From: Isoetes taiwanensis
Taxonomy: Eukaryota; Streptophyta; Lycopodiopsida; Isoetales; Isoetaceae
NCBI GenBank assembly: GCA_021234155.1
Contig: JAJEKV010000045.1
Location: 8,355,105-8,419,104, forward strand
Reading direction: 5' to 3'
DNA length: 64,000 nt
Shown: positions 25,372-37,723 of the stretch, in pieces
Numbering within the stretch: the first letter of the stretch is position 1
Layout: every line of letters begins with the position of its first letter
Program-made: the position numbers and the translations under genes
Notes under the pieces: model-generated
What the model was told of the DNA's origin: nothing
Seen by the model: the letters and a program-made list of their open reading frames with translations, nothing else
Databases searched by the model: none

Positions 25372-28300
25372 TCACATATCAATTTGTTCACTTAGATCAT
25401 GCTCAATGTCCTCCACCTCGTCATCATCTAGATATAGACGAAGAGCCAAACCACTAATTGCTTCAGAATGATCATGTACATGTCCCGCAATTTCTTCATC
25501 TTCAATATAATCCTCATCATGACCACGAATATGGATTGGCGAATTGAATGGAGATCGAAGCACATAAGTTGCTTCTTTATCAACTTCCTCTCTTTGTGAA
25601 TGTGCCAACGATGATTCTAAAGGAACATGTTCATCAGTATCACCCTCAAGCAAATCTTCTCCCAAATATGCACTCTCCTCTTCAATGTTGATACCAATAT
25701 CAGCCAGTTCTCGATCTTCTGCTTCATGCAACCATGAGTCATCATCAACATCATTAGCAATACCTATAACACCCTCACCACCACCACCACCACCACCACC
25801 AAAATCATCATCAGCAGCAACATCGACATGAATGCCGCCGCCGCCATCAAAATCATCATCAACCTCAGTATGAATATCATGAGAGAGCTCTTCCACGTTA
25901 TTTTCATCTACGGATAAAGCAATTATGCATTGAGCCCGCGGTTGACAATGTACGACAATCCACCAGTTTGTGTCATTAGGATTCTCATGGATAAATATCT
26001 GCCCAACCTGACTTGGAAAGACAAAAGGTTCTTTCATCTCAGGCAATATCTTTGAAGAATCCACTTCTAGAAATCCTGATGGATGAGTCCTAACTGTCTT
26101 GCCACGACCTCTGTATACAACTTTGAACCATCGCGCCTTGAAAACATTTACATGAAAGCTACGATAATCCAACTCAATAATGTCTGTCAGGATTCCCATG
26201 TAATTGGCTACTCTCCAGAAGATTGTGATCCCCTGTTGCTAGATTGACTTTTTGTTCAAATTCGAAATGATACGAATCAAATGTAACCCTACGCTTATCC
26301 ACATTGTTTATGCGAAAATGCTGCCCATATGCCCACATTGAAGTATAGAATCGCGCCTAGAACAAAATAATGATGATGAGTAATGTAGTATAAAAAGAAT
26401 GAAACTTTGAATCAAAGATTTCTGATACCTTTCTACTACAACCAAGTGCAAGCTCATAATCATCATCTGGAATAACTTGACCACAATCTTTAGCTTCGTC
26501 CATACAAGCCAATAACCATGCATTATTCATTACATCTGGAATAGATTGTCTTGTTGATCGCTCTGTTGACCTTCTTCGTGCATCCTCCTTCGCAGTTTCA
26601 TGCAAGTCCCTCCATGGTTGTAAACTTGCAGTATTATTAAGAACAAATGTGTTTACTGCAAGAAGCATATCATCACTCAGACTTCGTTCTACACCATTAC
26701 CCTGTAATACTTCTGATGTAATTTCCTTGGGTTCTTCTTTCTCCCACAATTTTGGACCATCAGGATGGCAAGATGTGGTGGCATCGTTTAGATAAAATAG
26801 CGTTTCTTGTATAAGATGACCTTCAGCCATGCAACCCTCTGGTTTTGCCATTTGACGAACAAATGTTTGAGCACCTTCATGTAGCGCTCTAGAAAAAACA
26901 TCCATCTACTAGGAGCAGGTCCTGCCAACCTTATCTCGTTTGGAATATGTATCAATAGATGTACCTGTGTATATAAGCACATTATTTGAACTTATAGTTG
27001 ATAGAAGTAACATAATTGCATAAAATTTGTTTAGTAGTACCTGAAGGTAAAAAAAACTAGGGGGAAATTCCTTTTCAATGTCACAAGCAGTATAATCACT
27101 TTCTCCTCTACTTTTGATATCTCAGCCACTTCAATCTCTTTGGAAGAGACCCACCTTGCAAATTTACCCAATCGATATATAATGCTCCTTACTTGTGGAG
27201 TCAAGAAATCCCCTATAACACATGGAAGTATATGCTAGAAAATCCACGACGTATAAGTGCATATGTTAAAATATAATTTTTTCATAAGAAACTAGAGCAT
27301 ATAAATCAAAAGTATACCTGAAGAAACTTGTGCCAATCATGGGATTTTAATCCAATGAGACTGCCTTTTTTATTAAATGCCTTTCGCAAAGAGGCTCCAT
27401 ATCCAGTTGGTGTGCGTACCTTTGATATCCTTTTGTTTACCTCAAAAACTTGTTTTTTCCCTAGAACCCATGCACCTTGTTTCCATGTGAAGGTTTTCCT
27501 GCCTTTCTTCTTGATCGGCCAATATTTCTTTTTTATTTTTTGCTCTTTTAGATCCATCCTAGCAGCCAATGTTTCCCGTTCTCCTGTTATATGCTGCCAA
27601 AGAGAATGTGTCGACATTTTTGAAGATGTGCATGGGATCAAGTAAATGCACCAACTCCAAGTCACTCCAATAATCCAACCTATAGAATATGGATAACCTC
27701 TTCATTCCTGGCGGAAGATTTGCATTTGCATCTTCATAACTAGTCAAGTAATTCACATTGGGATTCATCTCCTTCCAAGCATCTAACCAATCCTTAGGTG
27801 TCCATCTCGTTGGCTTCGTGGTCTCATCGGATCCACGTGTAGGATGGTCCTCTGCCAAGTACTTTTTATGTCCAACATATATTTGCTTCTTCAGATGTTT
27901 TGACCTATAAGATGTTAAGCTAGTCCCACAAGAAGGACATCCATATGCACCACTTGTTTGTAGACCTACAATCTCAATAAAAGGTTAATTCAAATAACAT
28001 CTAAGGTTTTTTACGATTTTGCATTATAGTACATCATACCTGAAACTTATGTAAAACCTGGATAGTCATGAAGAGTAAAGCATAACATCCCATGGAACGT
28101 AAAGTCATGTGGAGTTTTAGAAATGTCATACATATGTACTCCCTTCCATAGAATCTCAAGTTGTTCCACCAAAGGTTCTAAGAAGACATCCATGTTTTTT
28201 ACTTTATATTTTCCTGCAATATCCCATTCCATACTTAATACAAGCAATAAAAACTAAGTTTTACATACACATATATACCTGGAATAATCAAAGTCAACAT

Positions 28301-29190
28301 GATATGGCCAGGTTTTGTAGCCATCCATGGTGGAATGTTATAATTTATAATTGCCACAGGCCACACAGTATGAGAGGATGACATAGATCCCCATGGGCAA
28401 ACACCATCAATCCCTAGCCCAAGTCTAACGTTGTGGGGTTCCAATGCAAATATAGGCCACTTTTCCTCTATCTGCTTCCACAAAGCCCCATCTGCAGGGG
28501 TTCTCATCTTTCCATCTCTACTACGATGTCGTGCATGATAGTCCATGAAATCTGCTAGTGTGGGCGATCGGAAAATATGTCGAAGTCAAGAGATTATAGG
28601 CATATGACGTAATACCTTTCGTGCCACTTTTGTCTTTCTGCCTTCCTCGTAGCACGCTTCCTTACACTTCGGACATGATTGATCATTTGCATAATCTTTA
28701 CGAAATAGAATACAATCATTAACACATGCATGCACGACGTTATACTCTAGTCCAAATGAACGCAATAGCTCCCTAGCCTCCCTCCTAGATTTTGGAAGAC
28801 AATGCCCATCTGGTAATATTCTATCAACTATAGAAAAGGCAAATAAGCATATAGAAATAAACTTCTATTAATGCTCCGATGACTTGCATTTACATACCTG
28901 AAAAGTTCAGAAACACTATTGTTGCTCCAACCAACTTTGTGTTGGAGATTGAGAATAAGCATGCAAGCAGCAACGCGAGAAACACGAGCGTTTGGAAACA
29001 GTGGTGTGCTTGCCTCATTGTGAAGATATGCTGCTTTCTCCCTGTGCAAGTTATCATCTCTGTTACTTGTATTCACGCCATCATCACTTTCGCCACCATT
29101 GGTTTGTTCATTTATCGGAAAGAAATTTGTGATGGTATCATGAATCACATCCTCACCCGCGAAAGCACTGTGTGAGCCAGCAGACACTTC
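25372..29190 (-). pseudogene. TNP2-like CACTA transposase, broken
   Basis: Read on the minus strand, the exons give the standard TNP2 order. 29187-28828: N-terminal part with the phrases ASTPLFPNARVSRVAACML and KVGWSNNSVSELF. 28815-28556: a zinc-binding block, HACVNDCILFRKDYAN then CPKCKEACYEEGRK. 28546-28280: RTPADGALWKQI, NVRLGLGIDGVCPWG, WPVAIINYNIPPWM. About 28240-28040: DVFLEPLVEQLEILW and CFTLHDYPG. 27966-27600: a CPSC zinc pair and LVHLLDPMHIFKNV. 27600-27306: ERETLAARMDLKE and GLKSHDWHKFLQ. About 26980-26370: QRVAWLKV / PEGCMAEGHLIQE. 26199-25372: a DUF4216-like region (MGILTDIIELDY...) with an acidic, Gly-rich tail. An in-frame TGA at 28588-28586 and a one-base frameshift near 27617 (between IFKNV and SLWQHITGE) show that it is not functional. 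Confidence 0.85.
25786..25806. repeat. CCA/TGG trinucleotide run
   Basis: An uninterrupted run of accaccacc units inside the DUF4216-like exon. On the coding (minus) strand it encodes a poly-Gly stretch in the acidic tail of the transposase. Confidence 0.8.
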
Positions 29191-29678
29191 ATCTGAGGAC
29201 TACATGGACCAAATAGAATACAATTAGATGTAAATAACAAAACAAGCAAACATATTAAAAAGATAATTCATAAATGGCAAAGGCAAATAATGGAACATAA
29301 CCAAGGATTGAAGTTTTAAACAGTACAAAAAATATTTTGTTTACTATATATGCACTTACAATAGATAAAAAACTTATTGAACCCTGAATGAAAGCATTGC
29401 TCCCTAGAATAAAGCAACTCTATCGGATCAGTCTTGCATGATATTATAATGCTCTAGGTTATATTATTGATGACTCAATATTACCGACATGGTTTAGTAT
29501 AAGAAATCATAGAAAACAACTCTAAACTCTATACTAGACGTTTCAAGCCCTATAAGTAGATGTATTTAAAGTTGTAAATTACATAATCATAGATAAGCTT
29601 TATTTGCTAAGTTTTAGACGTTCTTTTTCTTGCTTTCTTGTATCCACTATAATCATGTTACATTATTTCATATTTCAG

Positions 29679-30520
29679 GGATAACCTTCGTAGAAAGGTC
29701 CGCACCAACAATGCACCCAAACCAATGCATGTAGATGAAGAGAGTTGGAAAAGGTTTGTCGAACTTTGTGGGAAGACATATCAGCGCCAAATAGATGCAG
29801 CATCCAAACGCAAGAAGCAACAACGAGCTGGTTCAGGAGGGATCATGTCAATAAAGTCAAAATTTGTAAGTGATTTCCTAATTAGAGAATGGGAATTACC
29901 ATGTAGTTAATGAAATATTTCATTCAATTCAATTAATCATCAAAGACATGAAATCAAGGTATTCATTTTTGTAATTAATGAAATATTATGCAGTTTCAAG
30001 ATTGGGGGTCCATGCCTACAAATGATCTGATACAAGAAATAATTACAAAAGGGGGATATGAAGCCTTTAGGAAAAGGATGATTGCGAGGGGTTTGTGCCA
30101 AAAAAGGTAAGTTTATCTTTTTATGGGTTTAAATATATCAAAATTTTAAGAGCTGCATTTATATTATAGCATAAGGCATTGGACTATATAAGAGACTCAA
30201 GCCCAGGGATAATTTTCAAGACGAAATCCAAGAAGGAGATAGAAGTTATGAACAAACTAAGTGTATGTAGATTGTTATTTTATAGTCAATTTGAATTTAC
30301 ATTAATCTCACAGATGTATCTTATAAATGTAGAACACATGCTACATTGATAGCGAGTCTGATAAGGAAAAGGTATGAAGTGCCAAATTTGATTCATGTTA
30401 TTCACCTTTGTTCAAATAGATCTAACATCTGATTTGTTAAATTAGGAAGAGGACAATGATGAAGCCAACCAAAATGAGGTCGAAGGCGATAGAAATGATC
30501 TTGAGAATGGAGAGGATTGA
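29679..30520 (+). CDS. TNPA-like accessory protein of the CACTA element (partial model)
   Basis: Divergent from the transposase and inside the same element. Exon 29679-29865 follows a tttcag acceptor and ends at aaattt|gtaagt. It encodes SWKRFVELCGKTYQRQIDAA and then KRKKQQRAGSGG, the W..FV plus basic pattern seen in the plant transposase (Ptta/En/Spm, TNPA) family. Exon 29994-30106 follows atgcag and encodes FQDWGSMPTNDLIQEIITKG, ending at aaaag|gtaagt. A terminal acidic exon (about 30449-30520) encodes EEDNDEANQNEVEGDRNDLE and ends at TGA 30518-30520. The 5' exon(s) and the segment between 30107 and 30448 are not resolved. The family call is by resemblance. Such proteins bind subterminal repeats during CACTA transposition. 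Confidence 0.5.
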
Positions 30521-30941
30521 AGTTTGTTTTTTGCATTAATTTGAAATTTTAAGTTCTTTGTTTATGAAATTTAAAGTTCTTTATTGACTTTTGAGAAAGG
30601 AGGCAATGAAACTTGTCATTGCATATGACTAGTATCTCCTTGATGTATGAACTCCATATTTAATGAGAAAAGTTGCTTATGTTCACTTCAAGTTATCTCA
30701 CTTTCATTCTGCAGCAAATGAGAAAGTTGCTTTGATATCCTAGTTGGAAGACGAAATGTTGTACATAAACTAGTTAGAAAAAGTGAATACAAACTGTTGC
30801 AAATTTTGCAAATAGAGCCTTTAATTTGACGAAGGTACTTTGGTACTGTCCTTGCCACCTTTATGACACAAAATCCCATATTGTTTTGTACACACAAATT
30901 AGTCCCCTTGGTTTTTAAATTGACAAAATGGATGCATTATA

Positions 30942-33900
30942 TCTTCTTTTTTAAAATGGTAGTGTGTTGGACTTTGTGCCCGGAACGCCGCAGTGCAGAC
31001 GCATGCGGCGTTCCTTTCTGGCCTAAGTTCCCCCTTGCGGGATCCCAGTTGCCAGCATTTATTTCAGATTTTTGAAGTTTGCCAAGCCGACCCCATTCAA
31101 TGACGACGAATTTCTTGCGACGAATTTCTTGCACTACGAATTCAATTCTGGACCAGCTTTCTCTCACAATACGAATCTCACTTTGGCGCTCTGGCCTTTG
31201 CGCTGGGCCGGACCCTTGGAGCTGTGGAGCTCTTCAGTTGGGCGGCATCGTCATAGATGAGCATGAAACAAAGCACGAAAGCAAAAATCCGAAGCTCCAT
31301 CATACCAAAACTAATTGCATTGCTGTTATTTTTGCAGGATAGAAGATTCGAGCTTCTGGAAAACTAATCTCTGGCTCTTCTGGAAACAATCTCTGGCTTT
31401 CAAGGTAGAAAGTATAGAAGCCGACCATTGCTGTCTTCAAATCTGATCAAGTTTTATTCTTCAGGTCATTACTCTCCCACATTTTACTCACCAAGTAACG
31501 CAGGCTGTGCACTGGCGAGTTTTTGCCAGGCATGTTGCACTACTCCTTCTCATTCCAGTGATGAGTTTGAAAGTATGAAACCTTTACCAACGACAGCAAG
31601 CCCAAGGAGTCCACCCTGTGTTTCTCACAAAGCAATAAGAAAATAATGGTAAAAATGTGCATTCTAAATGATCACAGGTGGTTTTGTGATGTCTTTCCAA
31701 CAGAAAATAACAATTTCTGACCTACCTTAGCCAAAGATTGAAACCCTGGCTTTTGTTAGATTTTTTTTAGCTTTGGGATAGTATTTGATTTGCTTCGTTT
31801 CCATTTTCTAAAAGGTATGTCTTCTAACCTGATATCAAATCTGCAGGTCATTCGAAGTTTAGAAGGTTCATTTTGTGGAGGGTTTGCTTCCAGGTACGAA
31901 TCCTTTGCAGGCTTTATGTTTTGAAGGAGCAAAAGCAGGGCATCTTGCAACTTCTGATTCTGGAGTGTTGCCGACATCATGTAAATGCTTTGTTCCCTTA
32001 CCCTTCACTTCTCGGCAGATGCGATTGCGCCAGACCTAGAGGAGCTCCATGGTCGTGTTTTAATCCATTTGAGGATCTTATTTCTTGCCCTTTGATCACG
32101 AACTGTTCCTCCTTATGAGCTTAGGATTTCCATGTTTAATATTTTTTTTCATAGTCATGTACCTTGCATAGAGTTTCTTTTAGTATGTTTTCCTTTGCTT
32201 AACATGACTCTGCAATTATGATGACAGATATCTCATGTTGTTTTCCGCCTTGCCTGAAAACTAGGCAGAATAAAAACCAGGCAGAATCTGTACAAAATTT
32301 TAGCAGAATTACCTTGCAAGTCATGCCTGAGGATATAGCACCTGGCTAGACATGTATGCTAGATTTGGGAGCGTGGTAGAGGTATACCAAAACTTAGCCA
32401 TCTTCCATCTAGAAATACACAGTCTCAAAATTCAATGAGCAGGATGTACCCAGCATGGTGCAGGCCATTCTACCTTAGACACTTTTGCAGCGGCAGTTTA
32501 GCAGTCGAGAACGTCCTTTGCAGAGGTACGCTGAACAAGTGCAAACTCCTACTTTGTACATATTATGGATATAGAATTCTGAATTTTATAACCTTCAGCA
32601 CTTGTGGATCTTTAATTTCGAGAGAAATCATTGGTGAAAGCAAGGCCTTGAGCTTACAACAACAGGTAGACCCTTCTACTTGAGTTCTTTTTTTGCTTTG
32701 TTACCATCAACTAACTTTACTTCTTCAACACTTGCAGCTTTTAGATCTCCCATACTGAATATATGGAAATAGCTTTTGGCTTAATAGTGTAATGATGACA
32801 ATTTTCTCAAATATCACTGTAGGGTAAGAACTTCCGCACTGGATTTTGAATTTAAAAACTTATCGTTGACTATTTGTACATGTGCTCTGCTGCCACGAGA
32901 ATATTTCTGATATTTATTTATGACAAATGTGCTGCTACAGGTTTGAGCATGGCTTATTTCACAAGCCTCAATTTAAAAATGACGTGGTATGATACATTTT
33001 CTTTTCTGAAAAAAAGTAGATAATCTCATCACCTTAGTATTTCAGATTTTCTTGGCAGCTTTGTCAACCCATATCTATTGCAGGTGCATAGATGAGAAAT
33101 GGCATTTATAGATCTCATGCATCTTGGTCTATTCTTCTTGCTGACATAGTGATGTTTTTTGATGCAGGCTTCTTGCAGGAAAAGCTTGGGTCATGCAATG
33201 GGAAAAGCTCTTTGGCTACGGATTGTATCAGGTAATCCATGTTCAGCTCATTACTGCTATCAAGGCCTTCTGTTCCTGCATCCCAGTATGGGGACGAACC
33301 AATATCCATATTTTTTCCTGTTTGTATGGAATTGCCAAGAGCCCTTCCAGACCTTAATGCCAAGGTTGTTAAATTTGTAGTTAGGCTTGGCTTGGCATTG
33401 CAATATGAAATTGCATTGAAATCCAAATTGAATAAAACCAATCTTTTTATGTTGGATTTTTCAAAAGGCTACCAGATTTTGTAGTTTGATTTGCTTCATT
33501 CATGGAAAGGCCCAAGGCAAGGGGTTCATGATGCACAGATCATACCAAAAGATGCTATCAAGTCTCAAAGAGATAGGGCAAGCCCAATGGACGATGTTAC
33601 CTTTTTATAGATAACCAAGCTAAAGCTTGCATTCTTGATCTATGTTTTGAGAAACGATCGAGTTACTGGTAAGATATACATTTTGTTTTCGGATCTCTTT
33701 AGAACTTCTTGCTTTATGTATTTGCAGCCTTATCACCATTCTTAGGAGCGATGCTCATCTTGACGTATTCTTGGGGTCATGTAATTGCACTTGCCCCATT
33801 GGCCATAAAATGGATCTAAGTATTTGTGATGTTCATTTTAAACATCACATAATTATCAGATATGTTTCTTAAGTAACTGTTCTCATTATGGTTTACGATA

Positions 33901-35644
33901 TACATGACCTTTTCAACATCATATTTGCTCAACTGATGCTCTAGATGCTATTGCTCTAATCATTCGAAATTCATTCTTGGTCTTTTAGTTGTGAGAATTT
34001 TAGAGCCCTTTATAGGGGAACACTTTAAAAGGGAATAGGTTATTTGCACACAAATTGGTTTCAGTCGCAGAAGTTTATAGCAATCATGCAAATGCTTACT
34101 GTCTTAAGTATGAACTTTCTATATCAATTTGCAAAGACGGTAACATTGCTGTCAAATTCCAAAGGCATATGCTCCAACAATGGGAACATTGACAGAGTTG
34201 TGCCAAATTTTGTTCTGAGTTGAACAAGTGTAAATTATCTCTTATTTGAATATTGCACTGAGTTGCAGCATGTTCCTATTCTTATTTGTGACTTTTGTCT
34301 TCATCTTTAATCTGTATTGTGACCTTGGCCATGTTACAAAGTACTCACGGGTTCAATTATACCATTGATTTACTGCTCTAAAATAGTGAATTGGAATTCT
34401 GTTTGAGTTAAAGATTTTGCGACAATGTTTTAAAAAGTTTTTAGAAGTTTAGAGCATGATTATGATGAGTATGAATTGGGTATATGCAACACCATGCTTG
34501 CCCCAATTGTAGGATGTGGTAAGTTTGGTTATTGTGGTGCCACGATCTTATAATTTGGTTTTCTTGCTTTTGTAAAACTATAAAATTCCTTGGATTGTGT
34601 CTAATTTAATGTAGTTAATAATCAACTATGATTTTGCCAATGCTTAACAACTTTTTGAAAACGAGATAACTTGCAAAGGTATATACTTGAGATAAGTGCT
34701 AATTACATGCAATTCTCTTTATGCCTATCTTTGCAAAATGAAATGTTATTTGAAAGAAATACTAGCATCAAGGCGCAATTATGTATAGCTGGTCATGTAA
34801 TATAGTAATTTGACTACAATGCTATGTATAACCCTTTCCTAGAACCCCCACGATTGGATTAATACACATTATACAATTAATACATGAATACAAACATTGA
34901 TGTTGCTGGTCATTCTTTATATTTTACAAGAAATTTATCGCGGCGACCTTGAACATTTCTTTGGTTCCAAACCTATGCAGTAGGGAATTAGCACCAATGT
35001 CTAACATTTGATAAATTCCTGAACTATTCTTTTGTCCTATCTTATCTAAAAAGAAAATGCTATTATTTAGAGCTCAAATTTGTGGAGGGGTTTGTAGGCA
35101 GCTAGAAGTTTTGGTGAAATCATAACAATGGGGATATTTCTAATGCAATTATTTCATAGACGTAAATCAAAAAAATCCTGCCCTTTATAATTATATACTT
35201 TAGGCATGCAGCAATCTTATCAACCATGGCATCCATATATAGGGTTTTAGAGACTGACTAAGGCATGCTTTGGTAAAGCAGCGCATCCTTTGATTATGGC
35301 AGACCAAGTAGAGTGGTAGCTCTCTTATATTGCAATATCTAACAACAGGATGCACACATCAAGCTAAGAGACGTTCCTAAATTTATTTCAGATAGATTCT
35401 TCATGACGCGGATCCATTGAGGCTGATGAACGTAAAATCTGCAGTTTTAGATTGCACCAAAAATATTTTCTATTTGTGTGTACATCCAATATATTTATTT
35501 TAATATTCTGTTGAGCAATTCTTTTAACAAGAAGTAAACATGTCTGTACAAGTTATTGCGTATTGCATTTGAAACGCATATCGTCGTAAATGCATTCCAC
35601 ATGTCCATGACTAATGCCCGGCATCGCCGGGCACACGTTCCTAG
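30942..35644 (+). mobile_element. non-autonomous Helitron H2, nested in the CACTA element
   Basis: The 5' end is A|TCTTCTTTTTTAAAATGG at 30942. The 3' end is hairpin tgcccggc-atc-gccgggca (35615-35633), spacer cacgttc, CTAG (35641-35644), then flanking T. Both ends match H1 in the opposite orientation, so the two are one family. 4703 bp, no Rep/helicase. The interior contains many short frames and repeated AG|GT-like junctions (31000-33500) that could be captured exon fragments, but no product is recognisable. The part from about 33500 to 35600 is AT-rich and featureless. It sits between the TNPA-like gene and the right CACTA terminus and therefore arrived after the CACTA element. Confidence 0.85.
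30975..31016 (+). repeat. 5'-subterminal hairpin of Helitron H2
   Basis: ggaacgccgc ... gcggcgttcc, an inverted repeat located about 33 bp inside the 5' terminus. It is the counterpart of 22792-22826 in H1. Confidence 0.7.
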
Positions 35645-36087
35645 TTTATTACTATCTTGTCATAACGTTGACATTTGTTGTGATATAAAGGTCACTGCCT
35701 CATTGATATTATGTTGACTAAAAGTGTAGGAGGGCTTTGCTATAATCTTGCCATAGTTCCTGACACAAAGTACAATACCAAATTGACACAAAGGCCATTA
35801 AAATATCAACATTATTGGTGACAATATAACAACACTAAATTGCTATAATAGGTGATACTGCGTTGTTAATCTCAGTGTTGTAAACTTGTTGAAAAGTCTA
35901 TTTGTGTCAACGTTTATGACTACATTCTATGTCATAATCTTGATGCAATGCTTGTCACCCAAGTGACAAATGATGACGACAAGTATAGTGTCAAGTTTGT
36001 CACAGCTATAGGAGTATTGGAAGTTCCTTTTGTGTCACGTTTTTCGACGCTATATTTGACAATAATAGTACCCTCCTCTTGTAGTGG

Positions 36088-36850
36088 CCTACATAATGGC
36101 TATGGGCCCATAATGCCTTAAACCCTGCTAGAAGGAAAAACGAGCCCCTAGTTCTACAGATGAAATGTGCAAGAATAAGGGTGTATACAGGTACATAACA
36201 ATAAACAATCACCTGAAACAGTATCTGGATGCATGTTTCCTAACTAAGCTTTAATATAACAGTAGTTTAACATTGATAAAGACATCGCACTACAAGAATA
36301 AGATTAATCCCACATTTGCCAGAGGGCCACAACAACACTTATTAAAGTGTTTATCCATAAAAAAGCACAGAGCGATTGCATCCATTCGCACAAAAGCGCA
36401 CTATCTCGGAATTGACACATGTAGATGGATCCGTGAAGAGCAAGAAAACAAGACATGCCAATGTTGCCAACTGGAAGTGGTTGAAGATGAGTCCCACACT
36501 CTTTAGAACTACCCAACATTTGCATCCATTCGAGCACGATATGACGGGTGGCTACTCCAGACCAACCACTGTATATAATGCTAAACATGCCCTCAGTCAG
36601 GACACTGGCATTGTATCTTCAGGAGGTGCTAGACATGCGGACTCAACTGTGGCCTTGATCGTTACATTGCCATGTACAAAATGTATAATTCATCAGTCAA
36701 CTCATTACTACTAAGTTTTTTCCCACGAAAACCCTGTAGGTGGGGTTTTTTAATCTTGGACAGTAATAGACCGACTGTTTATTCACTTGTTTGGGTCCCA
36801 TAGGCCATCTGATCTTCAAATGATAAAAAAATATTTCACTTCAATTCAAT
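36088..36850 (+). pseudogene. LINE A, right part and 3' tail
   Basis: It resumes the LINE interrupted at 24741. aatggctatgggcccataat and the following bases match gtggcgatgggcccgcagca and onward at 51763 in the second LINE. Further matches are the phrases around ccattcgcacaaaagcgcac (36380) and the 3' untranslated end. The 3' end carries the family's hairpin (aaaccctgtaggtggggttt, 36730-36749), the block gggtcccataggcca (36795-36809) and a short caattcaattc tail. The coding parts are fragmented by stops and frameshifts. Confidence 0.8.
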
Positions 36851-37723
36851 TCTAAGCATGCAATGGCATGGAGCAAACAAGCTATGTCTATGTCGATTGC
36901 GTCTAAAATTTGCGTATAATCTGATATCCAACTTGCAAATATTTTTGCTTTTATAGCTTGAAACTAATCCATAGGATTGTACTAAAACTAGCTCAGGCCC
37001 TAGTTGCTAGCTATCATTGCCACATCTAAATTGCTGTATTTCTTTTGTTAAACTTTCGAAGGGCAAACATATTATTCCTGACGAAAAAGCACTTAAACCT
37101 GTTTAGATTTGTAAATATTACAGATACCTAACTAAAGGTTGTTTAGTCTGATCAGAATATAGAAGAGGAAGCGTAAAAACCTAGACGAGATTTGAACTTT
37201 AAAAGAAAAGGCTGGGATCAACAAGCATGGATTCGATGGTGATTTCAAAAAGCACAATACAGATGAAGTTTTTTCTATCGACATAATCCCTTATATTTGA
37301 ACAGGATAAGCGTTGCGCCCCATTGGCTCCTCCAACTGACATATCCTGTGAATGATGGATCCATGAACTGTTTTCATTCTATTTTTTCCTACATAGCGTA
37401 AGCTATAATAAAGGCCGTATTACCCTTGCCAAATCATCGGAATGCCATAGAATCTTGGCTATGGCGGCAGAGAATAGAGCTCGTCAAAATACCAACACAT
37501 TTTTTTTTTCTTTTTTTAAATTTCCCTCGTAATCTGTTTTTTCCCGGATGACGTGAGATCCATGTAGAATATTTGAAAAGAATCTTGCCTATAGGAATTA
37601 TATTTGTTAGATTAGATGATTAAGAAATGACATGTAGAGGATCATACTTATTAAATTGTGATTTTTCGGCCTCGAGGAAAACTTTTTGGATTTTTTCTTA
37701 TAGCAAATACATACAAGCCCACA
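36851..37723. other. intergenic, no gene seen
   Basis: AT-rich sequence without a supported coding frame. A T-rich run lies at 37500-37518. Confidence 0.5.

Larger units (their letters stand above)
24742..36087. mobile_element. CACTA (En/Spm) DNA transposon inserted in LINE A
   Basis: The left end is CTCTACAAGAGGATGGG (24742). The right end, read inward on the minus strand, is CACTACAAGAGGAGGG (36087 downward). These are CACTA terminal inverted repeats, with the left CA changed to CT. Both subterminal regions (24760-25000 and 35660-36060) are rich in gtgtca/tgacac motifs in both orientations, as expected for transposase-binding repeats. The element carries a TNP2-type transposase on the minus strand and a second, TNPA-like gene on the plus strand. 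A 4.7-kb Helitron lies within it, so its own length was about 6.6 kb. The LINE sequence on the two sides joins into one continuous match to the LINE at 51 kb. A 3-bp target duplication is not clear because the left terminus is mutated. Confidence 0.85.

Noticed and set aside
25786-25806. CCA run as a free microsatellite of interest
   Set aside because: It is part of the transposase's Gly-rich acidic tail, a common feature of such tails.
36288-36298. CACTACAAGAA, an apparent second CACTA terminus
   Set aside because: The LINE sequence continues on both sides (it aligns with 51957-52020 of LINE B), and there is no matching partner end. It is chance or an excision footprint at most.
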